From the NCBI GenBank assembly GCA_963855995.1, contig OY979730.1:3472501-3536500 (forward strand): 64,000 bases of DNA. Direction: 5' to 3'. A program made the translations under genes and the position numbers. This DNA comes from Muricea muricata. Taxonomy: Eukaryota; Cnidaria; Anthozoa; Malacalcyonacea; Plexauridae. The notes below the pieces were generated by a model. The model had not been told where the DNA came from. It saw only the letters and a program-made list of their open reading frames with translations, and did not search any database. Shown piece after piece: positions 10,841-21,629 of this stretch. Within the stretch, counting starts at the first letter, position 1. Each line of letters starts with the position of its first letter.

Positions 10841-11757
10841 CTACTCGTCATCATCATCTTCTTCTTCGTCCATTTCAACTTGACTACTTGAGATCAGTGA
10901 GTTACTGAAAGATAGAATGTAATAGCCAATTTATAAATATTTTAAATGTCCACTTTTGAATGATATTTTAAGTTCTTGCTTAAATATATGGCCTTCAAAG
11001 TTATTATTATAGTAATAAAGTTAATGTTCTTGGGCATAAAAATTTTTTGGCCCTCTTCAGAAAAAACATATTTATGCCCAAGAACATTAACTCTATTGTT
11101 GTATTATATTTCTCAATAATTCACAAATTTTAATTCTGATTCTTGCTCAAAATTATGTACAGCTAAATGTAACAGGGTTTGACAGCTAAATTTGACAATG
11201 TCAAAAATGTATATAACCTGGTAAGATTGGTTGTTAGGTCTATCAATGGCACACTGTTTAGTTCTTCATTCATTACTTCAACTTCATTGGCATCAGTACC
11301 ATCCTATAAATCGATACAGATGAATAGACTAAATTTCAAAAGCTTGCCATACAAAATGAATGTCCATGGTACGCCCTGAGGAAGCGGGGGGAGGTGTAGA
11401 GGATTTGAAAAGATTCATGCATTGAATAATTCAATGCAGGATAAAGCTAGTATACATAATACCTGAATATTTGTATTGAAATATGACCCTGTTGTACTTG
11501 GTGCTTGAGATAAAATTGTTGAATTCCTCGTAGACATGTTCTTGTTCATCAATGCTAGTTCTTCCACCTAGAAATTCAAGAAGATGGAGACAATACGACA
11601 CTAAATTGACCGGCTATTGCAACGAACATAAAAACTTTCAGGCACTTACTTTGAGTCGCTGAAGTTGGTCTAACAGCTTATCTTTGATGTTTTTAAGCAT
11701 AGCTTCTTCACGTTCAAGCTCTTGTTTTAACTGCAAAGTATGCTTGTGATCCGCCAT
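10841..11757 (-). CDS. SNAPC5: snRNA-activating protein complex subunit 5 (SNAP19), complete, 4 exons
   Basis: Small subunit of the SNAPc complex, which binds the proximal sequence element of snRNA promoters for RNA polymerases II and III. Minus-strand exons in order are 11757-11650, 11567-11463, 11303-11218 and 10904-10841, all with consensus splice borders and matching phases, giving 120 residues. The N-terminal coiled-coil block LKQELEREEAMLKNIKDKLL, then DQLQRLK joined to VEELALMN, matches the human LRKEEETLLRLKAALHDQLNRLKVEELAL region. The C-terminus is an acidic tail (MDEEEDDDDE), as in the family. The protein is somewhat longer than human (98 residues). The ATG lies in a YY1-like ATGGCGGA context. 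Confidence 0.92.
11019..11092. repeat. Hairpin with perfect 22-bp arms in a SNAPC5 intron
   Basis: The arm starting AGTTAATGTTCTTGGGCATA and its exact complement ending TATGCCCAAGAACATTAACT enclose a 30-base loop. It is an inserted inverted-repeat element or a structured intronic hairpin. Confidence 0.7.
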
Positions 11758-12964
11758 ATTTAGCCCTGGTGAAAATTTTAGTATTTCTTTACATTTGAAT
11801 ATTGGAGAATTTCTTGTTTTCTACGACTTTTTAAACAGTGAACAGGCATAGTATTCCTCCCCCCCCCCCCCCCCCGTATTTCTAACTTTTCTATAAAAGG
11901 ACGAGAATGTTCAGGACACAATGGCATAATAGAGTGCATGAATGGTGCATATATATAACATTGTAGGAAAAAGAAGGTCACTATAATCATATGCTATCAT
12001 ACATAGGTTGAATATTTCTAGTTTGTAAGGGTTTGAAAGGGTACATGCACTCATTCGATGGCCTCGTATAAAATAAAGTAGCCTCAGAATGTTCACAACA
12101 GTTCACACTTTACAATCGCATGATTGGGGGCATTAATAGAACATTTAGGGAAATATATACATTAAAAAGTAAAGGGTTTCACAGGGGTTGCAATGGATAT
12201 ATGTACTTGGAGATCACCTGCTGAAACATCCATGGAATTTTCGGTATGAATGGAATAAATTACTCGCATGAATGAAAACAAAAACATTGTGCCATGTTGA
12301 TATACCGTGTGTTGTAAATGGTCAGTAATCTGTGTTTTGGCATTTAATTGTTCCTAAACTAATTCTGAGAAACAAATTTTGCTCAAAAAGGTATGTGAAT
12401 GTCAAGGAGCTCTCTTTTACTAATTTTGTGGCTTGGGCCAATATATTAAATTAACTAGATAGCCATAACGTTTTATTGACCCATGATCTGGCCTTACTTT
12501 TGAATCAATATGCTAGCCAACGTATATCGTACAAGCTACCAGGTTGTTGCTATAAGGATATGCATTGTAACGTATTTAGGAACAAATTCCTTTGTATGAT
12601 CTGAATTTACTGCTACCACCAAAACATTAAAGTTCACAAAGGCAATTAAATAAAATTTTGTATATGAAAGTAGCAATTATATCTCTGACGTGTACTGTGT
12701 AGTAACGAATATAAAAGTACATAATTTTTCTTTAAACAAAAATGAAAATGATTGGGATTCATTTCACTTTCCAGGCATTTTGGGGCAATAGGTAGTTAGG
12801 AGTTGGCAATTGCTGCATCTTCATGGTCCATGGTTGTTCTTGAGTTGTTATAGCAAAATAAAACTTGTACTTTCACTTGCTAAGATTGGTGCCCAACTGC
12901 ACATTCTGATTCTGACGTCAATGAAAAGATGTATACCCAAACCTAATTTTTAGGGTGACAGATT
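11758..12964. other. Intergenic: SNAPC5 upstream region and SPRY gene upstream region
   Basis: No gene recognised. A run of 17 C lies at 11859-11875, about 100 bp before the SNAPC5 start. The rest is AT-rich without clear repeats. Any upstream exon of the SPRY gene would lie here, but I could not identify one. Confidence 0.5.
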
Positions 12965-13450
12965 ATGTGGAAATTTGATAAACAATCCTTTACTGGTCAT
13001 CCAGAATTTTCCAATGACTGCTTGACTGTGACATCTAAAAGATTTGATGTGGAAAGTGTGGTGGGCACAAATGATTTTATAGCTGGTAAACATTCCTGGT
13101 GTTTCAAGATCATTAAGTTTGGTCGAGGGCTGGCTGTCGGCATATCCCTAAAAGGCGAGCATGTTCACAGACTTGGTTGGAAAACTGGTAACAAGTGGGT
13201 GTGGACATCGGGTGGCACTAAATATAGCCCACAATCCCTTGTTTCTCAATCCCCCATGGAATGGTGGGAAGAAGGTGATGTACTCAAGTGTCAACTGGAC
13301 TGTGATAAACAAGAGCTGATGATTGAGAATTTAAGGACTCACAAGTCTGATACACTCACAGGTTTTGAAGATCCAGTTCAGCCATATTTTGATCTGTTTC
13401 TTGATGTTAGCATTGAGTTAATTGAAGTTGATGGTATTGCTGTGAAATGA
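12965..13450 (+). CDS. SPRY (B30.2-like) domain protein, single exon, 161 residues
   Basis: The whole ORF is one SPRY-type beta-sandwich. It contains AGKHSWCFKIIKFGRGLAVG (the strand that normally reads GxHYWEV...VGV), a WVWTSGGTKY block, and WWEEGDVLKCQLDCDKQELM, matching the GDxVgcxLDxdxgxlxf pattern. SPRY domains bind protein partners; no enzyme domain is present. The ATG at 12965 is the first in frame. An AG at 12959-12960 just before it would allow splicing from an unseen upstream exon. The specific subfamily is not recognised. Confidence 0.8.
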   Translation: MWKFDKQSFTGHPEFSNDCLTVTSKRFDVESVVGTNDFIAGKHSWCFKIIKFGRGLAVGISLKGEHVHRLGWKTGNKWVWTSGGTKYSPQSLVSQSPMEWWEEGDVLKCQLDCDKQELMIENLRTHKSDTLTGFEDPVQPYFDLFLDVSIELIEVDGIAVK

Positions 13451-14069
13451 TTTGAATGAACGAAAATAGTTTATTGGGTAATGTGTGTATGAGAATGTGT
13501 ATGAGAGCTGAAATAGTGTGTGGTGTTTAGAGAGAAACTAAAAACTGTCAATGTTATTATTTTCAGTTATTTAAGAATTGTTAGCTTACATTTAATATCA
13601 GTGTAAAAATAATATAATGCACCAGACTTTAGGATCTATCCTGATGTAGTGGCATAAACCCTAATTACCAGGCAACAGTTATTTTTCTTACAATTTTGAA
13701 CACATTCAAGTAAATACTGCTGCAGTTCAACAGTCTTTGGGGCATTGAGTTCTTTGTAAGTTTGCGTGGATTTTACTGTAGTGAAACATACAGGAATATC
13801 GTCAAACATGGAAACACATGGAAGATCGTCTATATATATTAAGTTTAGTTTCGCAATAATAAATGGCGTCTACAAAACCAATTTTTTTAATGGTATTTTT
13901 GTGGATAGTTTGTTGTGTAACTGTAGAAAAAACATGTATTTATTATAGAGTTATATTTTTTCACATGGTGTAAGAGGAATTAAACGCTTTTTGCAGAATT
14001 GCTGTTTTTATGATTTTGTGGCACTTTGCGCAAGCGTTGTCTGCGGAGCAGTTTAACTACTTGTAACCA
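13451..14069. other. 3' region of the SPRY gene; nothing else seen
   Basis: AT-rich. AATAAA at 13858-13863 is a possible poly(A) signal, about 400 bp after the stop. No other gene or clear repeat was seen. Confidence 0.4.
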
Positions 14070-14812
14070 GGGGCCGGTTGTATCAATGGTGTTTAAGTTA
14101 AACGGTGGGTAAGTGAAATTTAAAAATCACTTTTACACCTAGTTCGGAACCAAAATTATGAGTCTAATCATAGACAATCTAAGGAATGGACTGGAAACGC
14201 AAGCTAAAGTTTACGCGACATCCGTGATACGCTTTACTTTGGAACCCTGTAACTTCACTTTAAATACATTTCAGGACTTCGTGTTTACATATTTTAAACA
14301 AGAACAGAAATGTGAATGGAACTATGGACTTTTAAAACTTTTCAGAGAGATAAACGAGGCGGAAAATCACCATTTAATGTTTCTGTAAACCTTTTTCAAC
14401 AACAACAATGGCGACATTTCTGTAGTCAAAAAGAATGCAAACATTCAGCGTTGGGTTTTAACTTTGTTATATCCATAAAGAATTTTAAAAGTCGATAGTT
14501 TCATAGAGATAGCCGTTCTTGTTTAAAATATGTAAATAGAAAGTCCTGAAGTATATTTAAAGTGAAGTTACAGGGTTCCAAAGTATAGCATATAAGGCCG
14601 TATCACGGATGTCGCGTCAGCAACATTGATACTTTAGCTTGCGTTTCCAGTCCATTCTGTTGATTGTCTATGGTCTAATAGAGTAAACATTTAGTTTTAT
14701 ATAGCTACAATTGTTCTTCTCAGGTCAAATACCTTTACTCCCTCAGCTGGTTTGTTTATACAAAATGCAATCTTGTTTTATATTTTTGACTTATCCACCG
14801 TTGAAGCTAAAC
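14070..14812. mobile_element. V-family element (GGGGCCGG ends) with a nested inverted repeat inside
   Basis: Starts GGGGCCGGTTGTATCAA and shares its interior (TTTTTGACTTATCCACCGTT, TTGTTCTTCTCAGGTCAAAT) with copies at 35895-36130 and 51520-51764. Those copies are about 240 bp. This one is about 740 bp because an inverted repeat occupies roughly 14165-14650, with arms around GGAACCCTGTAACTTCACTT and its complement. The right terminus is degraded. Confidence 0.7.
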
Positions 14813-14862
14813 GAAATTTCAGCACCATCCTCAGAGGTATGAAAAACGTATGTGAATCTCAG

Positions 14863-15083
14863 ACTGCGTGCACACGAGATCGTTTCCGAGCGTTTTCAGT
14901 CAAAACAGTCAAAATCAAAATGATATCAACTATGAAAATTCTCATCGCATTTAAAAGTGTTCAGTTATTGCCATAGTCATAGACAAGGTTCGTGCTGGTT
15001 TCCATTAAATTTTGTCAACGAGTCGGGATCTTTTTGAAATAATCCTGAATGAAAACGCTTGGAAACAACACCGTGTGAACATA
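14863..15083. mobile_element. MITE with about 38-bp inverted ends
   Basis: The left end CTGCGTGCACACGAG...TTTCCGAGCGTTTTCA is matched by TGAAAACGCTTGGAAAC...CACCGTGTGAACATAGCA at the right. It is non-coding. Confidence 0.6.
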
Positions 15084-15236
15084 GCACTTGTTTTCAAATT
15101 AAATGGTCTTTCCCGTGTGAAAAATCGTTTTGCAATGGTTATCAGCCAATCGGAAACGAATTTTTTTTTACATGTGCGATAAATGTTTTGTCGAATGAGA
15201 TCAAAAAGCTGAAAAATACTCGGATATTTGTTCACC

Positions 15237-15664
15237 GGCGGTATCATTCTATGCAAAAGATACCGCAATCTCGTTCCCAGTGAGAGAACTTTGTTCGTTC
15301 TTGAACCAAGAACTTTGAACTTTGGACGTTTATGTTTTCCTTTGCTAAAATCTATAGAAAACAGTTTCCATAAAATATGTATTTAAAACTAGTTTGAATT
15401 TCAAACCTAGCTCATAGTTATTAATCACAGTAATGACTAGTTTGAATTTCAAACCTAGCTCATAGTTATGAATCAAGCATTTCCGAGCGTTTGGTTTCGA
15501 TCAGGAATGAAAGTGATTGTTCATAACTATGACTATGAGCACAAGGTTGGTTGAAGTTCCAAGTAGGTTTAAATATTTTATGGAAACTGTTTGCTATACA
15601 TATTTTAGCAAAACTTCAAGCAGAAATTAAAGAAGACTAAGGCGGTATCTTTTGCACAGAATAC
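15237..15664. mobile_element. Foldback element with an internal 48-bp tandem duplication
   Basis: Outer arms: GTATCATTCTATGCAAAAGA near 15241 and its imperfect complement at 15643-15664. Inner arms: TAGAAAACAGTTTCCATAAA and TTTATGGAAACTGTTTGCTA. Inside, ACTAGTTTGAATTTCAAACC is repeated with a 48-bp period (15388 and 15436). Confidence 0.6.
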
Positions 15665-16814
15665 GATGGGTACTGAAACTGAGCAATTATAGCATTTTGT
15701 AAGGCGCCGTAAATTTTAATTTAATGGTCTTTACAAATATTTTTCGAAAGACAAGATTGACAATTTCTGTGTACCTAAGGTTACTCAGGGCGCTCAGGTT
15801 ACTATACTCAATCTACCATGCTTGTGAGGTCATTGAAATCTGAAATAAAAACTGAATAGATAATATAAAGCAAGTTGACGGCTGGCCAATGTCATATGCT
15901 CTTCAATATTATTCTTCATTTGAAATGAAAGCATTTTAGAAAAAATTAAAACAAAATTAAAATTACTTCAACGGGGCTTGCAGATAAGTAACATATCACT
16001 TGATAATTTTCAGACCTTCATAATCATGTCTTGTCTGTCTTTTTGAATGATTTTGACAACACATATGCGTACTATGTTGGAATTAACGCAATAATCACAC
16101 TTTCGATATCATCCCAACATTCCACTTTAATTTCCTGTTATTTTTCAGATTTTGCTCATAATTATTATAGTAGTTACGCGGCACTATTTGTTTGTTACTC
16201 TCGTGGTCGCTTGGTCTTGCACACGTCGGATTGATGAGGGTGGTAAGCAAGGTTGTGGATTACCTTTCACATCGGGGAAAAAGCAGTTTCACAATTCATA
16301 TGTCTTAAAACAAGCAGCTTTTACACGTCTCATCTACATATATAACAGTTTGTTTACAGATCTATCACGTTCCTTTAGATAGACTAGATTTTATTTCTTC
16401 AATATGTATAATCCTCCAATATGTACCGATCTCTGAATGGCCTCCAAAGAATTTTTACTCGGCTCTTATTTGAACAATCGACTACTCTTTCAGGAGAGGG
16501 ACACCTATTATTCTCATTCTACAGAGCAATTTTATTGAGAATGAGGCCTCACAAGCGCAGAACAAATCACATTTCACGGCATCAAAATGAAGCATTTGAC
16601 ACGAACAGATATTAGCTAATTATGGCTCACGAAAATACCCTTTACCACCCTCATTCGGCTCATTGATCAGCTGGCTTTGTGAGTTACATGCAGGTAACCA
16701 CCTTGGGGCAGCCGGCATGTACTCACCGTTGGGCGCTACTCCACAAGTCCCGGTCAATGTTGGACACTTATTAATTATCATATGTTATTGCGCCTGGGAT
16801 ATGGTTTTTCGAGA
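15665..16814. other. Gene-free stretch, nothing firm
   Basis: AT-rich DNA without a supported ORF. A short inverted match (TGATGAGGGTGGTAA at 16232, TTACCACCCTCAT at 16642) may be the remains of an element. Confidence 0.3.
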
Positions 16815-16993
16815 GGTAGGTTTTTCAGGACTTTTAAAACGAGAACGAATCAACTACCAGACATCCTCAGCATTCCTAAATTGTAGACTTTGTAGTTAAT
16901 GTAAAGGGTTAAGGTGAGGTTTGGAATGATATAATTATAAATGTCTGATGGATGCTTCGTTCTCGTTTTTAAAATCTTGAAAAACATCCTACA
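16815..16993. mobile_element. MITE, about 180 bp
   Basis: The ends TAGGTTTTTCAGGACTTTTA and TAAAATCTTGAAAAACATCC are inverted copies, each with a neighbouring ACGAGAACGAA/TTCGTTCTCGT block. Confidence 0.6.
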
Positions 16994-17609
16994 GTAACAT
17001 GACCCCTGGTATATGTAAATTAGCTTATGTGATACGTGTCATGTGGTTGCCAGGGACGTGAAAACAAGATGGCGGAAGGCAAAATACGTTTTGTAATTTT
17101 GTACTGCCCTTTTTTACTGATTGGTGACTAGATTGCAGTTTTAGAGTTGCTTCTATTAAAGGTAAGCGACACATTTGTTTTTTGTTAGCAAATCATCAGA
17201 ATAAAAGGCTACTCGGACGTTTAAATTTGAGTCAAACGTGACAGAGCACTTGCATTAATTTTGGGTTTTGCTATGGTTTTCTTGACATTCTATATTTTAA
17301 TTGCTGCTACAACGAACCCATGGTGGAAAGTTCGATTTCCTGCACCAGAGATTGTGATTCTCCTGCACCAAAATATATTGGCAATGGCTGTATGCCTACG
17401 TCGGAGATCTCTGGCAAAACTGACAAACTTTCCACCAAGGCAGCGAACAAGCCTGGAGCGATTGCACAATGCAGCAATACTAATTTTTTTTGTATGTGGG
17501 AATGAAAATCTCGATTTTGCTTCAGTGCAATGCATGATGGTACTGGTAATGATGCATGCTAAAATTAAAACATGTCTCCTGTTTTAGCTTTGATTGGCTA
17601 AACTTTGAT
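16994..17609. other. Gene-free stretch with unsupported overlapping ORFs
   Basis: ORFs at 17261-17587 and 17320-17505 overlap in different frames and match no family I recognise. A YY1-like AAGATGGCGG sequence at about 17068 precedes a short ORF of 20 codons. I do not call a gene. Confidence 0.3.
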
Positions 17610-17812
17610 CAGTGGCGGATCCAGGGTAAGTCAAAATAAATTATAGCAGCTCAATTTTAAATTCAAAATAACTTTATAACAATATCATAGGTTATGAATT
17701 TACAAAAAATGAAATCTAACCAATGAAGTTGCTTTGAAGGTATTTTAAAATGTAAATATATCCTAGAATGAGCTGTGGTAATTTATTTTGACTTACGCTA
17801 GATCCGCCACTG
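17610..17812. mobile_element. hAT MITE, 203 bp, with perfect 8-bp target duplication
   Basis: Ends CAGTGGCGGATCCAGGG and CTAGATCCGCCACTG. The flanking ACTTTGAT at 17602-17609 and 17813-17820 is an exact 8-bp duplication, diagnostic of hAT. There is no ORF. A related end lies at 1-56. Confidence 0.9.
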
Positions 17813-17820
17813 ACTTTGAT

Positions 17821-18279
17821 TAGCTTTGATAACACCTTGGTTACTTGATGTGTCTCAAATTGTTTATCTTGGCAATTCATACTTATGGTTTTTTGCCATA
17901 TGAAAGCTCGTATCTCGTACAGATTATACTTGTCTAGCTAGTCCGCCTGCTACAACTTTAGCAAAACATTTGCACCAGCCAGACAATTATAATCCGTAAG
18001 AAAGATGAGCTTTAGTATAGTATATTAATTTTGAATTTGGTGTGATGAGTGCAGAAGCATGGTTTCTTATAAAGTATATTGTCAGCTTACTAAAATATCT
18101 GCCTAAGTCCATTTTGGTCTGTTAGGAGATTTTAGCGCAAATGTCTCATGAACTCTCATGCACTCAAATGAACTCTCCCAACAGGGCAAAATTGACTTAG
18201 AAGTAAATGTTGGTAAGCTATCGCTATACATGTACTTTTGATAAAAGTAGCTGAGTCAGTGCTACTGACGTACTGTTTT
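17821..18279. other. Gene-free stretch, nothing seen
   Basis: No supported ORF, RNA gene or clear repeat in this AT-rich interval. Confidence 0.3.
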
Positions 18280-18773
18280 GAAAGTCCCTATGAAATGAAA
18301 TTTTGTCCAACTATTTATTGATTTGCAAAGATTGCTTGAAATCACCTGGAAACCTCCCTTATAGAATTTCCCTAACTGCTTTCCTTCTCAAGATATTCAA
18401 CTTTATTGAATATGCAAATTATGCAACTCATGACATCACAGTGCATAATAACTTTTAAGAAATGTCAGTAATTTGCAGTGATTGATATGTTCTGCACAAA
18501 AGTGCAGACACTGAGCGATTAATCGTAGATTGCATACGTACAGCACAGTTTTAGCTGTTTCTTGTCATGTGGTACAAAATTAGCTATCTCAAAGATACTC
18601 ACTATGCACAATGATGTCATAAGTTGTGTAATTTATATATTTCAAGTCGGATATCTCGAGAAGGAAGAGAGCTAGAGAAAATGTACTAAAGAAGTTACTG
18701 TCATTTTAAGCAATTTGTACAGTGCAATCAATGAATAGTTGCACAAAATTTTGTTTCATAGGCACTTTAACGA
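18280..18773. mobile_element. Foldback element, about 490 bp
   Basis: The arms near 18282 (AGTCCCTATGAAATGAAATT) and near 18750 (AATTTTGTTTCATAGGCACT) are reverse complements. The ATCTCGAGAAGG/CCTTCTCAAGAT blocks continue the pairing inward. Confidence 0.6.
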
Positions 18774-19231
18774 CCATCAAGCCACATAACTTTATATAGC
18801 AGCAATTACCTCAGGTACTGGCTGCATTCCGTGAATATTGAATTAAAATATACAGTATAAATAAATGTACATGTCTAATAAGTCACCGGGATAAGACCGG
18901 GATAAATTTAAGCCTGGATAGTTGGAATAAAAATCATCTTGGCCTAAAGATGAAATTCTGATTAAACTCATGAAGCGATTACACGGCAAATACTCCGTCT
19001 GGGCTGAGTTTTAACCTGGTTGGCGCCCCCCAGGCTGAAAAATGCAGCCCAGGTTTGCTGGACTGAAAATTGTCATGTAATTAAATGAAAATTTGCGGCT
19101 CACAACGAAATGACCAGGCTCACAAACGAATCATATCAGCGGTTTATTTTTTGTCAGTTTCACACTTAAATACAGCTACAGTCTGATAAAAGTCTAATAA
19201 TAATTAGTAGAATCATACTAATATACTATTG
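18774..19231. other. Gene-free stretch with possible old MITE
   Basis: Only short paired motifs were seen (CAGGCTGAAAAATGCAGCC and nearby CCGGGATAA repeats at about 18895). Not enough to define an element. Confidence 0.25.
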
Positions 19232-19497
19232 CAAATGCTGTAATTTGATTGGTTACTCTACTCGCTATCTATTCCTCGATAGATAGCGAGCAGCGAAACA
19301 ATCATCTTCCTATAGAGATTTCTTTTAAAGAAATTGCTTAAAACTCAAATTTTTTGTTGAGTATTCCATGTTTGACCTCTGATTCTACTAAAACAATTAG
19401 ATTACTCGCTTTCAATTTCTATGCGGCGATAGTTGATTCGGGCTTTGCCCTCATTAACTATCACCGCATAGAAATCTCGAGCTCGTAATCTAATTGT
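19232..19497. repeat. Two hairpin repeats
   Basis: CTCGCTATCTA...TAGATAGCGAG at 19260-19291, and a longer hairpin at 19396-19497. The long one pairs AATTAGATTACTCG with CGTAATCTAATT and CTATGCGGCGATAGTT with AACTATCACCGCATAG. Confidence 0.7.
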
Positions 19498-19602
19498 TGA
19501 ATATAAACAGAATTTTAAATTCTTTAAAAAATCGTAAAAAAAATTCAGCTCAATAAACCGGTTCGAAACTCGGCCCGCGCTGGTGTAGTGGTCGAAGGGC
19601 TT

Positions 19603-19765
19603 TGGTAGTGTAGTGGTCAGACCACTCGCCTTTCACCTCTATCGCACCGAGTTCGATCCCCAGTAAGGTGGACTCGAACCCAGTCCTCATGTGAAAAGAG
19701 TGAGGTCAACGCTCTGCCGAAAGTCGTGTATTTTCCCGGGTACTCCGGTTTCTTCCTACAGCCTG
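19603..19765 (+). mobile_element. tRNA-derived SINE copy
   Basis: The head resembles a tRNA gene: an A-box-like GGTAGTGTAGTGGTCAG and a B-box-like GAGTTCGATCCCC. The body then carries CCCGGGTACTCCGGTTTC, a block shared with copies at 34381, 39966 and their mirror copies. The block resembles the conserved domain found in widespread metazoan SINEs (Nin-type); that name is from memory and inference. Confidence 0.65.
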
Positions 19766-20235
19766 GACATCCTTTGTCAATGGTCATGGCTTTATAGGAT
19801 ACCCTAAAGGTCGAAATGTCGAGAGAGCGCTGGGACCGAGTTGCTCCTGTGTTTTGTGTATTTCTCACCCACTGGGACTGTATCTACTTCACCAAATTTA
19901 GCTAAAGAGGGAGCGCGTAGCGCGACAATAAGCGTACTGTTTTGCTATATTAAAACTGTTCTCACTCACTGGAATTGTATCTACTTCACCAAATTTAGCT
20001 AAAGCGCGAGCCCGAAGGGCGAGTAATGATTGTCGCGCTACGCGCTCCCTCTTTAGCTAAATTTGGTGAGGTAGATACAGTCCCAGTGAGTGAGAAATGT
20101 GACGACCCAAGAATGCCTCGATATTGATAGTTATATGTATGGGGATACACAAAACACAGTGGCAACTCGGTCCCAGTGCTCTCTCGACATTTCAACCTTT
20201 AGGGTATCCTATAAAGCCATGGCCCTTTGTCAACA
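19766..20235. mobile_element. Inverted-repeat element, about 470 bp
   Basis: Left arm 19766-19930 and right arm 20033-20235 are reverse complements. Shared marks are the GGTATCCTATAAAGCCATGG type sequence, GGGACCGAGTTGC and AGGGAGCGCGTAGCGCGACA. The right arm has an extra stretch around 20100-20140. Confidence 0.7.
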
Positions 20236-20404
20236 CATGAATAAAAAAGAATTTGGGATTTTTACTATCAAACATGGAAGTAAGCTTAAACACGAAAACC
20301 GTGGCCCAAGAGGGGCCATGACCCTCAGCCTCGGTTTCGTTTTTAAGCTTATTTCCACATTTATTAGTCAAAATACCAAATTCCTCTTTATGCGTGTGTT
20401 GACG
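20232..20404. mobile_element. MITE hairpin with about 75-bp arms
   Basis: The left end GTCAACACATGAATAAAAAA and the right end CTTTATGCGTGTGTTGAC pair inverted. The arms continue through AAGCTTAAACACGAAAACCG and CGGTTTCGTTTTTAAGCTT. Confidence 0.65.
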
Positions 20405-20648
20405 AAGCATGTTCTGGGTCTCTGACCATAGCCTGTGCGAAATAAATAAAAATGGAATGCCCCTTAAGCTTTTGCATTCCATTCGTTCCCCTTACTTTCC
20501 TCGCCATCGCACAGTCACCAACACCTGAATGATAAACATACAGGCACCACCTCGACTACCAACCCATTCTGAAAATTAAAAGAATTAAATGTAGTTCATT
20601 TGGATATTTTAGGTCCAACGTAAACAGAAAAAAGGTCGTATAAAACAG

Positions 20649-21001
20649 GTGAGAATTCTACTCAAATTTATTTGCAAAATATACAAAAATGTAATAATAA
20701 TAATAGAATGTAATCTTTGTTCGGTGATTTCATTCATTTAACAAAACCAGAGTAGCACTTATGTCGGAATAGACCAATTAGTTGGACTGACGATAGATTT
20801 TGGGTTTTTACCATCGTTTCAAAATTTTCAATTCCTTTAAAAAGCGTAACCCCATGCAGGTGAGAATTCTGCTTGAATTTATTTGCAAAAAATACAAAAA
20901 TGTAATAATAATAATAGACCAATTAATTGGAGTGACGATAGATTTTGGGTTTTTACCATCCTTTCAAAATTTTCAATTCCTTTAAAAAGCCTAACCCCAT
21001 G
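20649..21001 (+). repeat. Local tandem duplication, about 211-bp period
   Basis: GTGAGAATTCT...AATGTAATAATAATAATAG and GACGATAGATTTTGGGTTTT occur twice (from 20649 and from 20860). The first unit has about 65 extra bases (20706-20770). Confidence 0.75.
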
Positions 21002-21048
21002 CAACTTAAACACGGCACACGCCTTCGCAGTCCATACTGATAGCTAAT

Positions 21049-21339
21049 CAATAGACCGATCCCGGCTATATGCTTGATTGACCGGCAAAACAATGGGTAG
21101 TTTTCCCAATGGAATACAGAATGTCTGATCAACAAACTTAAATTTTTAAGAAGTTCAAGCTGTTATCGATTCTTCTGCAAATGTACCTTTAGAATGCTTG
21201 ATTATAGGACCGACATTTGCAAATTTTTAACAATCGGGGTTTTTTCCACGCTGTATACCGAAAACAAATTTTAGCTTGTCCGACGTAGCAACAGGAAATA
21301 GGGAGGGAGAACAATAGATGCGGGATCGGTCTATTACGA
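21049..21339. mobile_element. MITE, about 290 bp, with an empty site elsewhere in the window
   Basis: Ends AATAGACCGATCCCGG and GCGGGATCGGTCTATT. The matching left-arm sequence at about 35730 runs from AGCTAAT directly to TACG without it, so this is an insertion into the older copy. Confidence 0.7.
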
Positions 21340-21629
21340 TTATAAGCAAAAAAGCAAAAGAAAAAAGATTACGTTGTCTGTAGCTACTTGCAAACCCACT
21401 TACGGTAGGTGTAGGTGTACTAGGTTATCCATAGGGCAGGGGATGCTGCCTGGACTGTATGCGGTAGATTTACAATAGGTGTAGGTTTACTACGTGTAGG
21501 TTGACATGTAACCAATGACGAAAATGCCATAAATATTGCCTGCACACGAGGAAACTTTGTCGATCCAACTTGTCAATTGCGCTGGTGTGCGGTGGGCTGT
21601 AATTTGTGCTGGTGCATGTCACAAGCAGT

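Noticed and set aside
17069-17587. Possible small secreted protein gene (short ORF at AAGATGGCGG and hydrophobic ORF at 17261)
   Set aside because: Two overlapping frames, no recognised domain, and splice sites that do not join them convincingly.
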